Assembly: GCA_947627085.1 (NCBI GenBank)
Contig: CANQUO010000073.1
Location: 1 to 9,623 of the forward strand
Origin: an uncultured Oscillospiraceae bacterium
GTDB taxonomy: Bacteria > Bacillota > Clostridia > Oscillospirales > Oscillospiraceae
Direction: 5' to 3'
Length of the DNA: 9,623 nucleotides
Both the position numbers and the translations under genes were made by a program. The notes below the pieces were generated by a model. The model was given only the letters and a program-made list of their open reading frames with translations, searched no databases and was not told the DNA's origin. Below, piece by piece: positions 1 through 6,131 of the stretch (the stretch's first letter is position 1; every line of letters starts with the position of its first letter).

Positions 1-110
1 CCGTTGGGCCCCACAAGGCCGTATATGGCCCCCTTGGGCACCGTCATGGTAAGGCCGTTCAACGCGTGAAAGCCGTCAAAGCTCTTGACCACGTTCTTTA
101 CCTCTATCAT
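1..110 (-). CDS. ABC transporter ATP-binding protein, N-terminal fragment
   Basis: The first 36 codons of an ABC ATPase are present; the rest lies beyond the left edge. The visible protein begins MIEVKNVVKSFDGFHALNGL and ends in GLVGPN plus part of the next Gly codon, which is the start of the Walker A P-loop (GPNGxGKST in this family). The aromatic residue that stacks on the adenine (A-loop) is probably Phe11, after KS. The start codon overlaps the stop of the upstream GntR gene in an ATGA arrangement, and its ribosome binding site (GAGGAGG) lies inside the last codons of that gene, so translation is probably coupled. Next to a YtrA-type regulator, such ATPases usually pair with an ABC-2 type permease for export or for resistance to wall-active compounds. 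That role and the unseen permease are inference. Substrate unknown. Confidence 0.88.
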   Translation of the reverse strand, partial: MIEVKNVVKSFDGFHALNGLTMTVPKGAIYGLVGPN

Positions 111-472
111 TTCTCATCCTCCTCTTTTTTAAGGATATCGCATATCTCCTCCGTGGTGACGCCAAGGTACCGAAGCTCTTGGGCCGCCGATTTGAGCTTC
201 TCCAAAAGCTCCTCGCGCCGTCCGTCGCTCACGTCCTCCGGCACCGCCGCGAAGCTGCCCTTGCCCGCCACCGTGTAGGCGTAGCCCTCGGCCTCCAGCG
301 CCTCATAGGCGCGCTGGATGGTGTTGGGGTTGATGGCCAGAGAGCCGGACAGGGCCCGCACCGACGGCAATCTGTCCCCGGCCTTTATGGCCCCGGTGAT
401 GATGAGCCGCCGGAGGCCGTCCTTCACCTGCTCATATATGGGCCGGGCGTCCCTGTAATTTAGTTGGAGCAT
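107..472 (-). CDS. GntR-family transcriptional regulator, YtrA subfamily
   Basis: A 121-residue DNA-binding protein. Residues about 9-75 form the winged helix-turn-helix of GntR proteins: PIYEQVKDGLRRLI at the start, then the signature LPSVRALSGSLAINPNTIQR and AYEALEAEGY, and the wing around GKGSF (71-75). Only about 45 residues follow, too short for the FadR, HutC or MocR effector domains but right for the YtrA subfamily, whose short helical tail serves dimerisation. YtrA-type proteins generally repress their own operon together with adjacent ABC transporter genes, and that layout is seen here: the stop overlaps the ABC ATPase start by four bases. The start ATG at 472 has a good ribosome binding site (GGGAGGTGAG). 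Upstream are a consensus promoter and inverted repeats suited to autorepression. The inducing signal cannot be read from the sequence; in Bacillus subtilis YtrA relatives respond to wall-active antibiotics. Confidence 0.92.
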   Translation of the reverse strand: MLQLNYRDARPIYEQVKDGLRRLIITGAIKAGDRLPSVRALSGSLAINPNTIQRAYEALEAEGYAYTVAGKGSFAAVPEDVSDGRREELLEKLKSAAQELRYLGVTTEEICDILKKEEDEK

Positions 473-490
473 TGCCTCACCTCCCGAAAA

Positions 491-539
491 GCTGTACCAA
501 CTGTATTAGCTGTGTTAGTACAGTTATAATAGCACTGTA
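491..539 (-). promoter_or_regulatory. Probable GntR (YtrA-type) operator with three or four half-sites
   Basis: Half-sites related to ACTGTA repeat around the gntR promoter. On the plus strand AACTGTA (499-505) faces TACAGTT (519-525), a dyad whose arms extend further with a few mismatches. TACAGT (519-524) in turn faces ACTGTA (534-539), a second perfect 6-bp dyad whose nine-base gap holds most of the -10 box. A further CTGTA lies at 492-496. The two dyads share the central half-site. The repeats cover the -10 region and the expected transcription start, so a bound dimer should block RNA polymerase. Ownership by the adjacent GntR protein is inferred from position and from the dyad style of YtrA operators. 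Confidence 0.7.
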
Positions 540-554
540 ATAAGTGGCTGTCAA
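526..554 (-). promoter_or_regulatory. Sigma-A type promoter of the gntR-ABC operon
   Basis: Read on the minus strand, TTGACA (549-554) is followed after exactly 17 bases by TATTAT (526-531). That is a perfect -35 box and a five-of-six -10 box at ideal spacing. The start of transcription should fall near 518-520, giving a leader of about 45 bases before the ATG at 472. The strength predicted from the sequence suggests that the operon is held off by a repressor. Confidence 0.85.
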
Positions 555-574
555 CACCTTTTCAAAACTTTTTC

Positions 575-618
575 AAAAAAATACCCCGTCACGGTCAAAA
601 ATACGCCGTGACGGGGTA
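575..618 (-). terminator. Intrinsic terminator after nfnB
   Basis: Two 13-base arms, 582-594 and 606-618, are perfectly complementary (TACCCCGTCACGG and its complement) around an 11-base loop. On the minus strand the stem is followed directly by seven T residues (575-581), the classical Rho-independent form. It lies about 50 bases after the nfnB stop and separates the rpsU-nfnAB unit from the gntR promoter. On the plus strand the hairpin is followed by A residues, so it should act in one direction only. The 619-666 stretch before it holds nothing else that I recognise. Confidence 0.93.
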
Positions 619-666
619 AAAAATAATTCGGTTTTGTTCCTGAGCGCGCGCTTTTTTCTCTCTTTT

Positions 667-2049
667 TTACTTATTTTTGAGATATTCGTCTATCGACTTC
701 GCCGCCGTTTTTCCGGCGCCCATGGCGAGTATCACCGTGGCCGCGCCGGTGGAGGCGTCGCCGCCGGCGAACACGCCCTCACGGGAGGTGGAGCCGTCCT
801 CCCCCGTGGTTATGCAACCCCACCTGTTGGCATCGAGCCCCGGGGTGGTGGAGCGGATGAGTGGATTTGGCGAGGTGCCGATGGCCACGATAACCGTGTC
901 CACCTCCATCTCAAATTCGCTCCCCTCTATTGGTATGGGTCTGCGCCTTCCGGAGGCGTCGGGCTCGCCAAGCTCCATGCGTATGACCTTCATGGAACGG
1001 ACTCTCCCCTGCTCGTCCCCCTCTATCATCACGGGGTTGCAGAGAAGGTCAAAGTGTATGCCCTCCTCCTTTGCGTGGTGGACCTCCTCGGCCCTGGCGG
1101 GGAGCTCCGCCTCGCCCCGCCGGTATACGATGTGCACGTCCGCGCCCATCCTCTTGGCGCACCGGGCCGCGTCCATGGCCACGTTGCCGCCGCCGAGGAC
1201 GGCGACCTTTTTGCTCTCAAATATGGGCGTGGGGCTGTCGGGCTTATATGCCTTCATGAGGTTTATCCTCGTCAGGTACTCGTTTGCCGAGAATACGCCC
1301 ACCAGACTCTCGCCGGGTATCTTCATAAACTGGGGAAGTCCCGCGCCGGAGCCGATGAACACAGCCTCATAGCCCATCTCAAAAAGCTCGTCGATGGAGA
1401 GGACCTTGCCGATGACCATGTTGAGCCGGATATCCACGCCGAGGTCGCGGAGCTTGCCCACCTCCTTTTCCACGATGGACTTGGGAAGCCGGAACTCCGG
1501 TATGCCGTAGCTCAGAACTCCGCCGGCCACGTGGAAGGCCTCGAACACCGTCACCTGATAACCCTTTTTCGCAAGCTCCCCGGCGCAGGTGAGCCCCGCG
1601 GGGCCGGAGCCTATCACCGCCACGCGGTGGCCGTTGTCGGGCTCCTTGTCCGTATTCGCCACGTTGTTTTCCAATGCCCAGTCGGCCACGAAGCGCTCGA
1701 GGCGGCCGATGCCCACGCTCTCGCCCTTTATGCCACGGACGCATTTGCCCTCGCACTGGTTCTCCTGGGGGCATACCCGGCCGCAGACGGCGGGCAGGGC
1801 ATTGGCCCTGGACAGGGCTTTGTACGCCCCCTCCATATCGCCCTTTTGTATGTGTCCTATAAACTCGGGGATGGGCACGCTGACGGGGCAGCCCTCCACA
1901 CACCGGGGATTTTTGCACCCAAGGCACCTGTTCGCTTCTCTCCGGGCCAGCTCCGGGGTGTAGCCCTTTGCCACCTCCAGGAAGTTTTTGTTCCTTACCT
2001 CCGGCTCCTGCTCCGGCATTTTCGTCTTTTCAGGGGACATGTCAGCCAT
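667..2049 (-). CDS. nfnB: NADH-dependent ferredoxin:NADP+ oxidoreductase, large subunit (GltD-like)
   Basis: A 460-residue iron-sulfur flavoprotein of the glutamate synthase small-subunit family. The N-terminal domain carries eight cysteines for two [4Fe-4S] clusters: C42, C45, C50, C54 (in RCLGCKNPRCVEGCP) and C89, C93, C99, C103. An FAD-binding Rossmann motif VIGSGPAG lies at 145-152, a second nucleotide (NADPH) motif VLGGGNVAMDAA at 284-295, and the closing FAD motif GVFAGGDASTGAATV at 425-439. Automatic annotation often calls such proteins glutamate synthase (gltA/gltD). The preceding gene is the FNR-like partner, and no large glutamate synthase subunit is present, which points to NfnAB, a cytoplasmic flavin-based bifurcating enzyme that couples NADPH, NAD+ and ferredoxin. 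The start ATG at 2049 overlaps the end of nfnA by eight bases and has GGAGG upstream. A strong terminator follows. A GltD-like or sulfide dehydrogenase (SudA) role is the main alternative. Confidence 0.88.
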   Translation of the reverse strand: MADMSPEKTKMPEQEPEVRNKNFLEVAKGYTPELARREANRCLGCKNPRCVEGCPVSVPIPEFIGHIQKGDMEGAYKALSRANALPAVCGRVCPQENQCEGKCVRGIKGESVGIGRLERFVADWALENNVANTDKEPDNGHRVAVIGSGPAGLTCAGELAKKGYQVTVFEAFHVAGGVLSYGIPEFRLPKSIVEKEVGKLRDLGVDIRLNMVIGKVLSIDELFEMGYEAVFIGSGAGLPQFMKIPGESLVGVFSANEYLTRINLMKAYKPDSPTPIFESKKVAVLGGGNVAMDAARCAKRMGADVHIVYRRGEAELPARAEEVHHAKEEGIHFDLLCNPVMIEGDEQGRVRSMKVIRMELGEPDASGRRRPIPIEGSEFEMEVDTVIVAIGTSPNPLIRSTTPGLDANRWGCITTGEDGSTSREGVFAGGDASTGAATVILAMGAGKTAAKSIDEYLKNK

Positions 2050-2890
2050 TGCTCATACCCTCCAATCTGCATTTGTGCTCCGCCCTGCGGCGCTGTTCAA
2101 ATTCCTTATAGGTTGCGGCCCTGGCGATGGTCTCGTCAAAGTCTATCTTGTGCCCGTCAAAGTCCGGCCCGTCCACGCAGGCGAACTTCACCTGTCCGTC
2201 CACGGTGACACGGCAGCAGCCGCACATGCCCGTGCCGTCTATCATGATGGGGTTCATGCTGACGGTGGTGGGGATATCGAATTTTTTCGTCACACGGCAG
2301 ACGAATTTCATCATGACTAAGGGCCCGATGGCGTAGACCCGGTCGTATTTTTCGCCGTTATTAAGTAGCTCCTCAAGCTTCCCGGTGGTGAACCCGGCGT
2401 AGCCGTAGGAGCCGTCGTCGGTGCAGATATAGAGGTTATCCGAGGCTCCGCCCATCTCCTCCTCCAAAATCACTATATCCTTCGTCCGAAAGCCCCCGAT
2501 GAGGTCTACCCGGGCTCCCGCGTCGTGAAGGGCCTTTGCCACCGGCAACGCTATGGCGCACCCCAGTCCGCCGCCCACAACGGCGGCGCGCTTTACGCCC
2601 TCGATGGGCGTGGGCTCCCCAAGGGGACCCACAAAGTCCTGAAGCTGGCCGCCCTCGGGTATCTCGTCCAGGGTCATGGTGGAGTCTCCCACCTTCTGGT
2701 ATACCACCGTGACCAGGTCGCCGTCGGTAGAGGATACGGTCAGGGGTATGCGCTCGCCGTCCTCCGAGGCCCTCAAAATGATGAACTGGCCGGCCCGGGC
2801 CTTTTTGGCGATAAGCGGGGCGTAGACGGAAATACTTGTTATGTCGGGGGTCAGGACTTTTTTTCTGACTATCTCATACTTTTTCGGCAT
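2042..2890 (-). CDS. nfnA: NADH-dependent ferredoxin:NADP+ oxidoreductase, small subunit (FNR-like)
   Basis: A 282-residue protein of the ferredoxin-NADP reductase / dihydroorotate dehydrogenase electron-transfer family. The FAD-binding barrel occupies about residues 1-95 with the flavin motif RIPLT at 47-51. The pyridine nucleotide domain follows with VVGGGLGCA at 104-112. The C-terminal [2Fe-2S] segment reads IDGTGMCGCC, with C223, C226 and C238 as likely ligands and Asp218 in the position where Nfn enzymes are reported to use an aspartate; C225 is an additional cysteine. With the downstream GltD-like subunit it should form the electron-bifurcating NfnAB transhydrogenase. I chose the ATG at 2890 (MPKKYEIV) because GAGGTG lies about eight bases upstream and family proteins begin there. 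An ATG at 2935 would add 15 unconserved residues encoded within the rpsU downstream hairpin. Alternative name: sulfide dehydrogenase subunit SudB. Confidence 0.88.
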   Translation of the reverse strand: MPKKYEIVRKKVLTPDITSISVYAPLIAKKARAGQFIILRASEDGERIPLTVSSTDGDLVTVVYQKVGDSTMTLDEIPEGGQLQDFVGPLGEPTPIEGVKRAAVVGGGLGCAIALPVAKALHDAGARVDLIGGFRTKDIVILEEEMGGASDNLYICTDDGSYGYAGFTTGKLEELLNNGEKYDRVYAIGPLVMMKFVCRVTKKFDIPTTVSMNPIMIDGTGMCGCCRVTVDGQVKFACVDGPDFDGHKIDFDETIARAATYKEFEQRRRAEHKCRLEGMSNG

Positions 2891-2929
2891 AATTTTCACC
2901 TCGTTAAAAAGTAAAAACAGTGGTCTAAA

Positions 2930-2960
2930 ATTCAATCCGGCTTTGAAAGCCGGATTGAAT
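2930..2960 (-). terminator. Strong hairpin between rpsU and nfnA, weak or partial terminator
   Basis: The arms 2930-2944 and 2946-2960 are perfectly complementary. A realistic fold pairs 12-13 bases (ATTCAATCCGGC and its complement) around a 5-7 base loop. It begins five bases after the rpsU stop. On the minus strand it is followed only by TTTAGACC, a poor U-tract, so termination may be incomplete. It could equally be a 3' stability or processing element that sets different levels of rpsU and nfnAB from one transcript. Confidence 0.7.
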
Positions 2961-2965
2961 ATCTC

Positions 2966-3151
2966 TTAATAGTAACGCTTGTTCCTGTTCTTGCGAGCCG
3001 CCTCAGACTTTTTACGGCGCTTTACGGAAGGACTCTGATAATACTCCTTCTTGCGGAGGTCGGCGAGGACGCCCGCCTTGGCGCAGTTACGCTTGAATCT
3101 CTTCAGCGCGCTGTCCAAAGACTCGTTTTCCTTCACATGGACTTCTGACAT
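2966..3151 (-). CDS. rpsU: 30S ribosomal protein bS21
   Basis: A 61-residue, very basic protein matching bS21 along its length: [20 protein letters not shown] near the start, then [20 protein letters not shown], and a Lys/Arg-rich end ([19 protein letters not shown]). bS21 binds the 30S platform near the anti-Shine-Dalgarno end of 16S rRNA and aids initiation. The ATG at 3151 is preceded by a purine-rich site (GGAGGGAGGGG). It has its own perfect consensus promoter, with a leader of about 70 bases. In many Clostridia rpsU sits beside yqeY; here nfnAB follows instead. Confidence 0.97.
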   Translation of the reverse strand: MSEVHVKENESLDSALKRFKRNCAKAGVLADLRKKEYYQSPSVKRRKKSEAARKNRNKRYY

Positions 3152-3229
3152 CTATTTCCCCTCCCTCCGACATACGCGTGAGCGTTTTGCTTTTTTTACC
3201 CAACGGGTCATGCTTTAACAGCACTGATT

Positions 3230-3258
3230 ATTATAATAACTTCGGTGCCGATTGTCAA
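3230..3258 (-). promoter_or_regulatory. rpsU: Consensus sigma-A promoter of rpsU
   Basis: Read on the minus strand, TTGACA (3253-3258) and TATAAT (3230-3235) are separated by exactly 17 bases, a full match to the housekeeping consensus. Transcription should start near 3222-3224, leaving about 70 bases of leader before the ATG. The leader contains two tiny possible stems (TGCT/AGCA and ACCC/GGGT, the latter followed by a run of A) but nothing I recognise as a riboswitch or attenuator. The promoter lies in the 121-base gap after leuS, which has no terminator that I can see, so leuS transcripts may also run into rpsU. Confidence 0.9.
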
Positions 3259-3272
3259 TAAGATTTTGCGTT

Positions 3273-5693
3273 TTATTTTGCGGGACGCAGTATAAGGTTA
3301 ACAAGCTTGTTCTTTATGACGATGGTTTTGACTATCTCCATGCCCTCAAGAGCCCTTTCTATCTTCTCCTGGGACTTGACGATATCAAGGACCGTCTCGT
3401 CCTCGGCGTCCACGGGCACCACGGCGGTGCAACGGAGCTTGCCGTTTACCTGGACGGCTATCTCCTTTTCGCTCTCGACCATCTTGCTCTCGTCGTATTT
3501 GGGCCACGCGCTCGTTGACGCGTACCCCTCGAAGCCCTGTATCTGCCAAAGCTCCTCGGCGATGTGGGGCGCGAAGGGCGAGAGGAGCTGTAAGAGGGCC
3601 TTCATGTCCCCACGGGAGGGGGCGTTTTCATAGAAGGCGTTCACAAGGCCCATCATGGCGGCGATGGCGGTGTTGAACTTCATGGCCTCGATGTCCTCGC
3701 CGACCTTCTTTATCGTCCGGTGGACGGCGGCCTCGTTGGCGTGGGAGCAGGTATCCGGCCCCGCTATTCTATTCTCCGCCAGGTTCCAGATGCGGTCCAG
3801 GAAACGCTTACAGCCCTTGACGGCGCTGTCGCTCCAAGCGGCAGCCTGCTCAAAGTCGCCGATGAACATGATGTAGAGCCGCAGGGTATCGGCGCCGTAG
3901 CTCTTCACCACGTCGTCGGGATTGACCACGTTGCCCCGGGACTTGGACATCTTCTCCCCGCCCTCGCCCAGGATCATGCCGTGGCTGGTGCGCTTGGCGT
4001 AGGGCTCCTTCGTGGGAACAACTCCGATATCGTAGAGGAACTTGTGCCAGAAGCGCGAATAGAGAAGGTGGAGCGTGGTGTGCTCCATGCCGCCGTTATA
4101 CCAGTCCACCGGCGACCAGTACTCCAGCGCCTCCTTTGAGGCCAGAGCGTCCGGATTGTGGGGGTCCATATAACGGAGAAAATACCAGCTGGACCCGGCC
4201 CACTGGGGCATGGTGTCCGTCTCGCGCCTCGCCGGTCCACCGCAGTGGGGGCAGGTGGTGTTGACCCAGTCGGTCATCTTTGAAAGCGGGCTCTCGCCGT
4301 CGTCGGTGGGCTCGTAGCTGTCCACCTCAGGGAGCTTAAGCGGCAGCTCGGACTCCGGGAGCGGCACCCAGCCGCACTTGTCGCACCAGACCATGGGGAT
4401 AGGCTCGCCCCAGTAGCGCTGGCGTGAGAACACCCAGTCGCGGAGCTTGAAGTTGACCTTCGCCTTGCCTATCCCCTGCTCCTCAAGCCACTTTGTTATG
4501 ACGGGTATGGCGTCCTTGACGGTGAGGCCGTTCAAAAACTCGGAGTTGACCATTATTCCGGTGTCGTCTTTTGCGGTGAAGGCCGCCTTTTGCACATCCT
4601 CCCCGCCGGAGACCACCTCGATTATCTCACAGCCGAATTTTTTGGCAAACTCCCAGTCACGGTCGTCGTGGGCCGGGACGGCCATAATGGCCCCGGTGCC
4701 GTAGGTGGCCAGGACGTAGTCGGATATGAATATGGGTATGACCCGCCCGTTCACCGGGTTCACCGCGGCCACGCCGTCAAGCTTCACGCCGGTCTTTTCC
4801 TTATTGAGCTCCGTGCGCTCCATGTCGGACTTCGACGCGGCGGCCCGCTGGTAGGCGGCAACCTCGTCAAGATTGGCGATAAGCGGGGCCCACTTTTTCA
4901 AAAGGGCGTGCTCCGGGGAGAGCACCATGTAGGTGGCGCCGAAGAGGGTGTCGGGCCGGGTGGTGAACACGACTATGTCGTCCCCGGTGGTGGCCTTGAA
5001 GGTGACCTCCGCGCCGGTGGAGCGGCCTATCCAGTTTCTCTGCTGGGTCTTGACCCGCTCGATGAAGTCCACGTCGTCCAGGTCGTCGATGAGCCTCTGG
5101 GCATACTCGGTGATCTTCAGCATCCACTGGCTCTTTTCCTTTCGGATGACGGGCGCGCCGCAACGCTCGCAGACGCCCTCAACCACCTCCTCGTTGGCCA
5201 GCACGCATTTGCAGGAGGTGCACCAGTTCACGGGCATTGTGGTCTTGTAGGCAAGGCCGTGCTTATAAAGCTGAAGGAATATCCACTGGGTCCACTTGTA
5301 ATACTCCGGGTCCGTGGTGTCCACCACCCGGTCCCAGTCAAAGCCGTAGCCCAGCATCTTCAATTGTCTTGTGAAGTTGGCGATGTTCTGCTTCGTCACC
5401 TGGGCGGGATGGACGTGGTTTTTGATGGCGTAGTTTTCCGTGGGCAGGCCGAAGGCGTCAAAGCCGATGGGGAAAAGGACGTTGTAGCCCTCCATGCGCT
5501 TTTTGCGTGTGACGATGTCCATGGCGGTAAAGGGCCGGGGATGTCCCACGTGGAGTCCCTGCCCCGAGGGGTAGGGAAACTCGATGAGCCCGTAGAATTT
5601 GGGCTTGTCGGAGCCTGTCTCGGCACGGAAGGGCTTCTCCCGCTCCCAGATGTCCTGCCATTTTTTCTCTATTTTTGCAAACTCGTATTTCAT
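3273..5693 (-). CDS. leuS: Leucyl-tRNA synthetase
   Basis: An 806-residue class I synthetase that charges tRNA-Leu in the cytoplasm; bacterial LeuRS proteins are commonly 800-880 residues. The ATP-binding HIGH motif is HVGH at 48-51 within [20 protein letters not shown], and the KMSKS loop is intact at 581-585. A zinc-knuckle-like CxxC pair (C158, C161, C175, C178) follows WCTSC. The CP1 editing domain shows [19 protein letters not shown] and [18 protein letters not shown], with the editing aspartates in HDDRD at 342-346, so proofreading of mischarged tRNA should be functional. The C-terminal anticodon-binding region ([12 protein letters not shown]) is present. The ATG at 5693 is chosen over one at 5774 because AGGAG lies seven bases upstream and [13 protein letters not shown] is the family N-terminus; the longer version would overlap rsfS. 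It is the last gene of the right-hand operon, 32 bases after rsfS, and has no T-box leader of its own. Confidence 0.98.
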   Translation of the reverse strand: MKYEFAKIEKKWQDIWEREKPFRAETGSDKPKFYGLIEFPYPSGQGLHVGHPRPFTAMDIVTRKKRMEGYNVLFPIGFDAFGLPTENYAIKNHVHPAQVTKQNIANFTRQLKMLGYGFDWDRVVDTTDPEYYKWTQWIFLQLYKHGLAYKTTMPVNWCTSCKCVLANEEVVEGVCERCGAPVIRKEKSQWMLKITEYAQRLIDDLDDVDFIERVKTQQRNWIGRSTGAEVTFKATTGDDIVVFTTRPDTLFGATYMVLSPEHALLKKWAPLIANLDEVAAYQRAAASKSDMERTELNKEKTGVKLDGVAAVNPVNGRVIPIFISDYVLATYGTGAIMAVPAHDDRDWEFAKKFGCEIIEVVSGGEDVQKAAFTAKDDTGIMVNSEFLNGLTVKDAIPVITKWLEEQGIGKAKVNFKLRDWVFSRQRYWGEPIPMVWCDKCGWVPLPESELPLKLPEVDSYEPTDDGESPLSKMTDWVNTTCPHCGGPARRETDTMPQWAGSSWYFLRYMDPHNPDALASKEALEYWSPVDWYNGGMEHTTLHLLYSRFWHKFLYDIGVVPTKEPYAKRTSHGMILGEGGEKMSKSRGNVVNPDDVVKSYGADTLRLYIMFIGDFEQAAAWSDSAVKGCKRFLDRIWNLAENRIAGPDTCSHANEAAVHRTIKKVGEDIEAMKFNTAIAAMMGLVNAFYENAPSRGDMKALLQLLSPFAPHIAEELWQIQGFEGYASTSAWPKYDESKMVESEKEIAVQVNGKLRCTAVVPVDAEDETVLDIVKSQEKIERALEGMEIVKTIVIKNKLVNLILRPAK

Positions 5694-5706
5694 GACTGTC
5701 TCCTGT

Positions 5707-5720
5707 GCCCGTCTCCGGGC
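5707..5720 (-). other. Small GC hairpin with GAGA tetraloop in the rsfS-leuS gap
   Basis: On the minus strand GCCCG-GAGA-CGGGC forms a five-base-pair GC stem closed by a GNRA-type tetraloop. It sits five bases after the rsfS stop codon and two bases before the AGGAG ribosome binding site of leuS (5700-5704). The downstream sequence has no T-run, so it is not a terminator. It may influence ribosome reinitiation, RNA cleavage or transcript stability. The structure is read from the sequence; the role is inferred. Confidence 0.5.
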
Positions 5721-5725
5721 AAAAA

Positions 5726-6085
5726 TTACTTTGTGATAAGGTCGCTGACGTCCACCTGGGTGGCGTCGCTCCAAAGATGCTCAAGGTTATAGAATTTTCT
5801 CGTCTCGTCGGTGAATATGTGGACCACCAGGCACCCGAAGTCCACAAGTATCCAGCCGCCCCCGTGGTAGCCCTCGGTGCGGAGCGGCGCCTCGCCCTGG
5901 TCGGAGAGGGCCTTGTCCACCTCGTCTGCGAGGGTCTTGATGTGTGTGATGTTCCCGGCGGTGCAGATGACGAAGTAGTCGGCCAAGACCGTGACCTCAC
6001 GTGTCTCCAGCACCTTGATGTTCTCCGCCTTCTTGGCGTCCAGGGTCTTTACCGCGATGTCGCACATCTCTTTTGGTGTAAGCAT
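5726..6085 (-). CDS. rsfS: Ribosome silencing factor RsfS (YbeB/YqeL)
   Basis: A 119-residue protein of the DUF143/Iojap family. RsfS binds ribosomal protein uL14 on the free 50S subunit and blocks joining with the 30S, which lowers translation in starved or stationary cells. Family motifs are clear: [11 protein letters not shown] at 35-45, then [34 protein letters not shown] (71-91), and the end motif FYNLEHLW (98-105). The start ATG at 6085 has a strong GGGAGG site. It follows the LCP gene by 46 bases with no terminator and precedes leuS by 32 bases. Proximity to nadD and yqeK matches the usual Bacillota order nadD-yqeK-rsfS (B. subtilis yqeL). Confidence 0.97.
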   Translation of the reverse strand: MLTPKEMCDIAVKTLDAKKAENIKVLETREVTVLADYFVICTAGNITHIKTLADEVDKALSDQGEAPLRTEGYHGGGWILVDFGCLVVHIFTDETRKFYNLEHLWSDATQVDVSDLITK

Positions 6086-6131
6086 ATTTATACCTCCCTT
6101 TTAAGTAATAAAAGAAGTGTTATGTGTATCC

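Noticed and set aside
641..660. Palindrome AGCGCGCGCT followed by six T on the plus strand, resembling a terminator
   Set aside because: It has no proper loop, allowing at most a three-base stem, and no plus-strand gene ends there.
667..2049. Reading the GltD-like protein as a true glutamate synthase small subunit
   Set aside because: The gene is directly preceded by an FNR-like FAD/[2Fe-2S] subunit with overlapping ends and there is no large synthase subunit, which matches NfnAB better.
544..2208. A 554-codon open frame on the plus strand opposite nfnB
   Set aside because: It runs antisense through nfnB and the end of nfnA, starts inside the gntR promoter and crosses the terminator. The translation is low-complexity (Ala, Gly, His, Leu rich) with no recognisable domain. 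The lack of stops follows from GC-rich third positions in the real genes.
2891..2935. Upstream ATG at 2935 giving a 297-residue NfnA with a hydrophobic start
   Set aside because: The extra residues come from the intergenic hairpin region, are not family-like, and the ATG at 2890 has a good ribosome binding site.
3152..3222. rpsU leader as a riboswitch or attenuator
   Set aside because: Only two four-base stems can be seen, and the second is followed by A rather than T residues, so nothing supports a structured regulator.
4590..5792. A 400-codon plus-strand frame opposite leuS
   Set aside because: It is a mirror of conserved LeuRS coding sequence with no family features and no convincing ribosome binding site.
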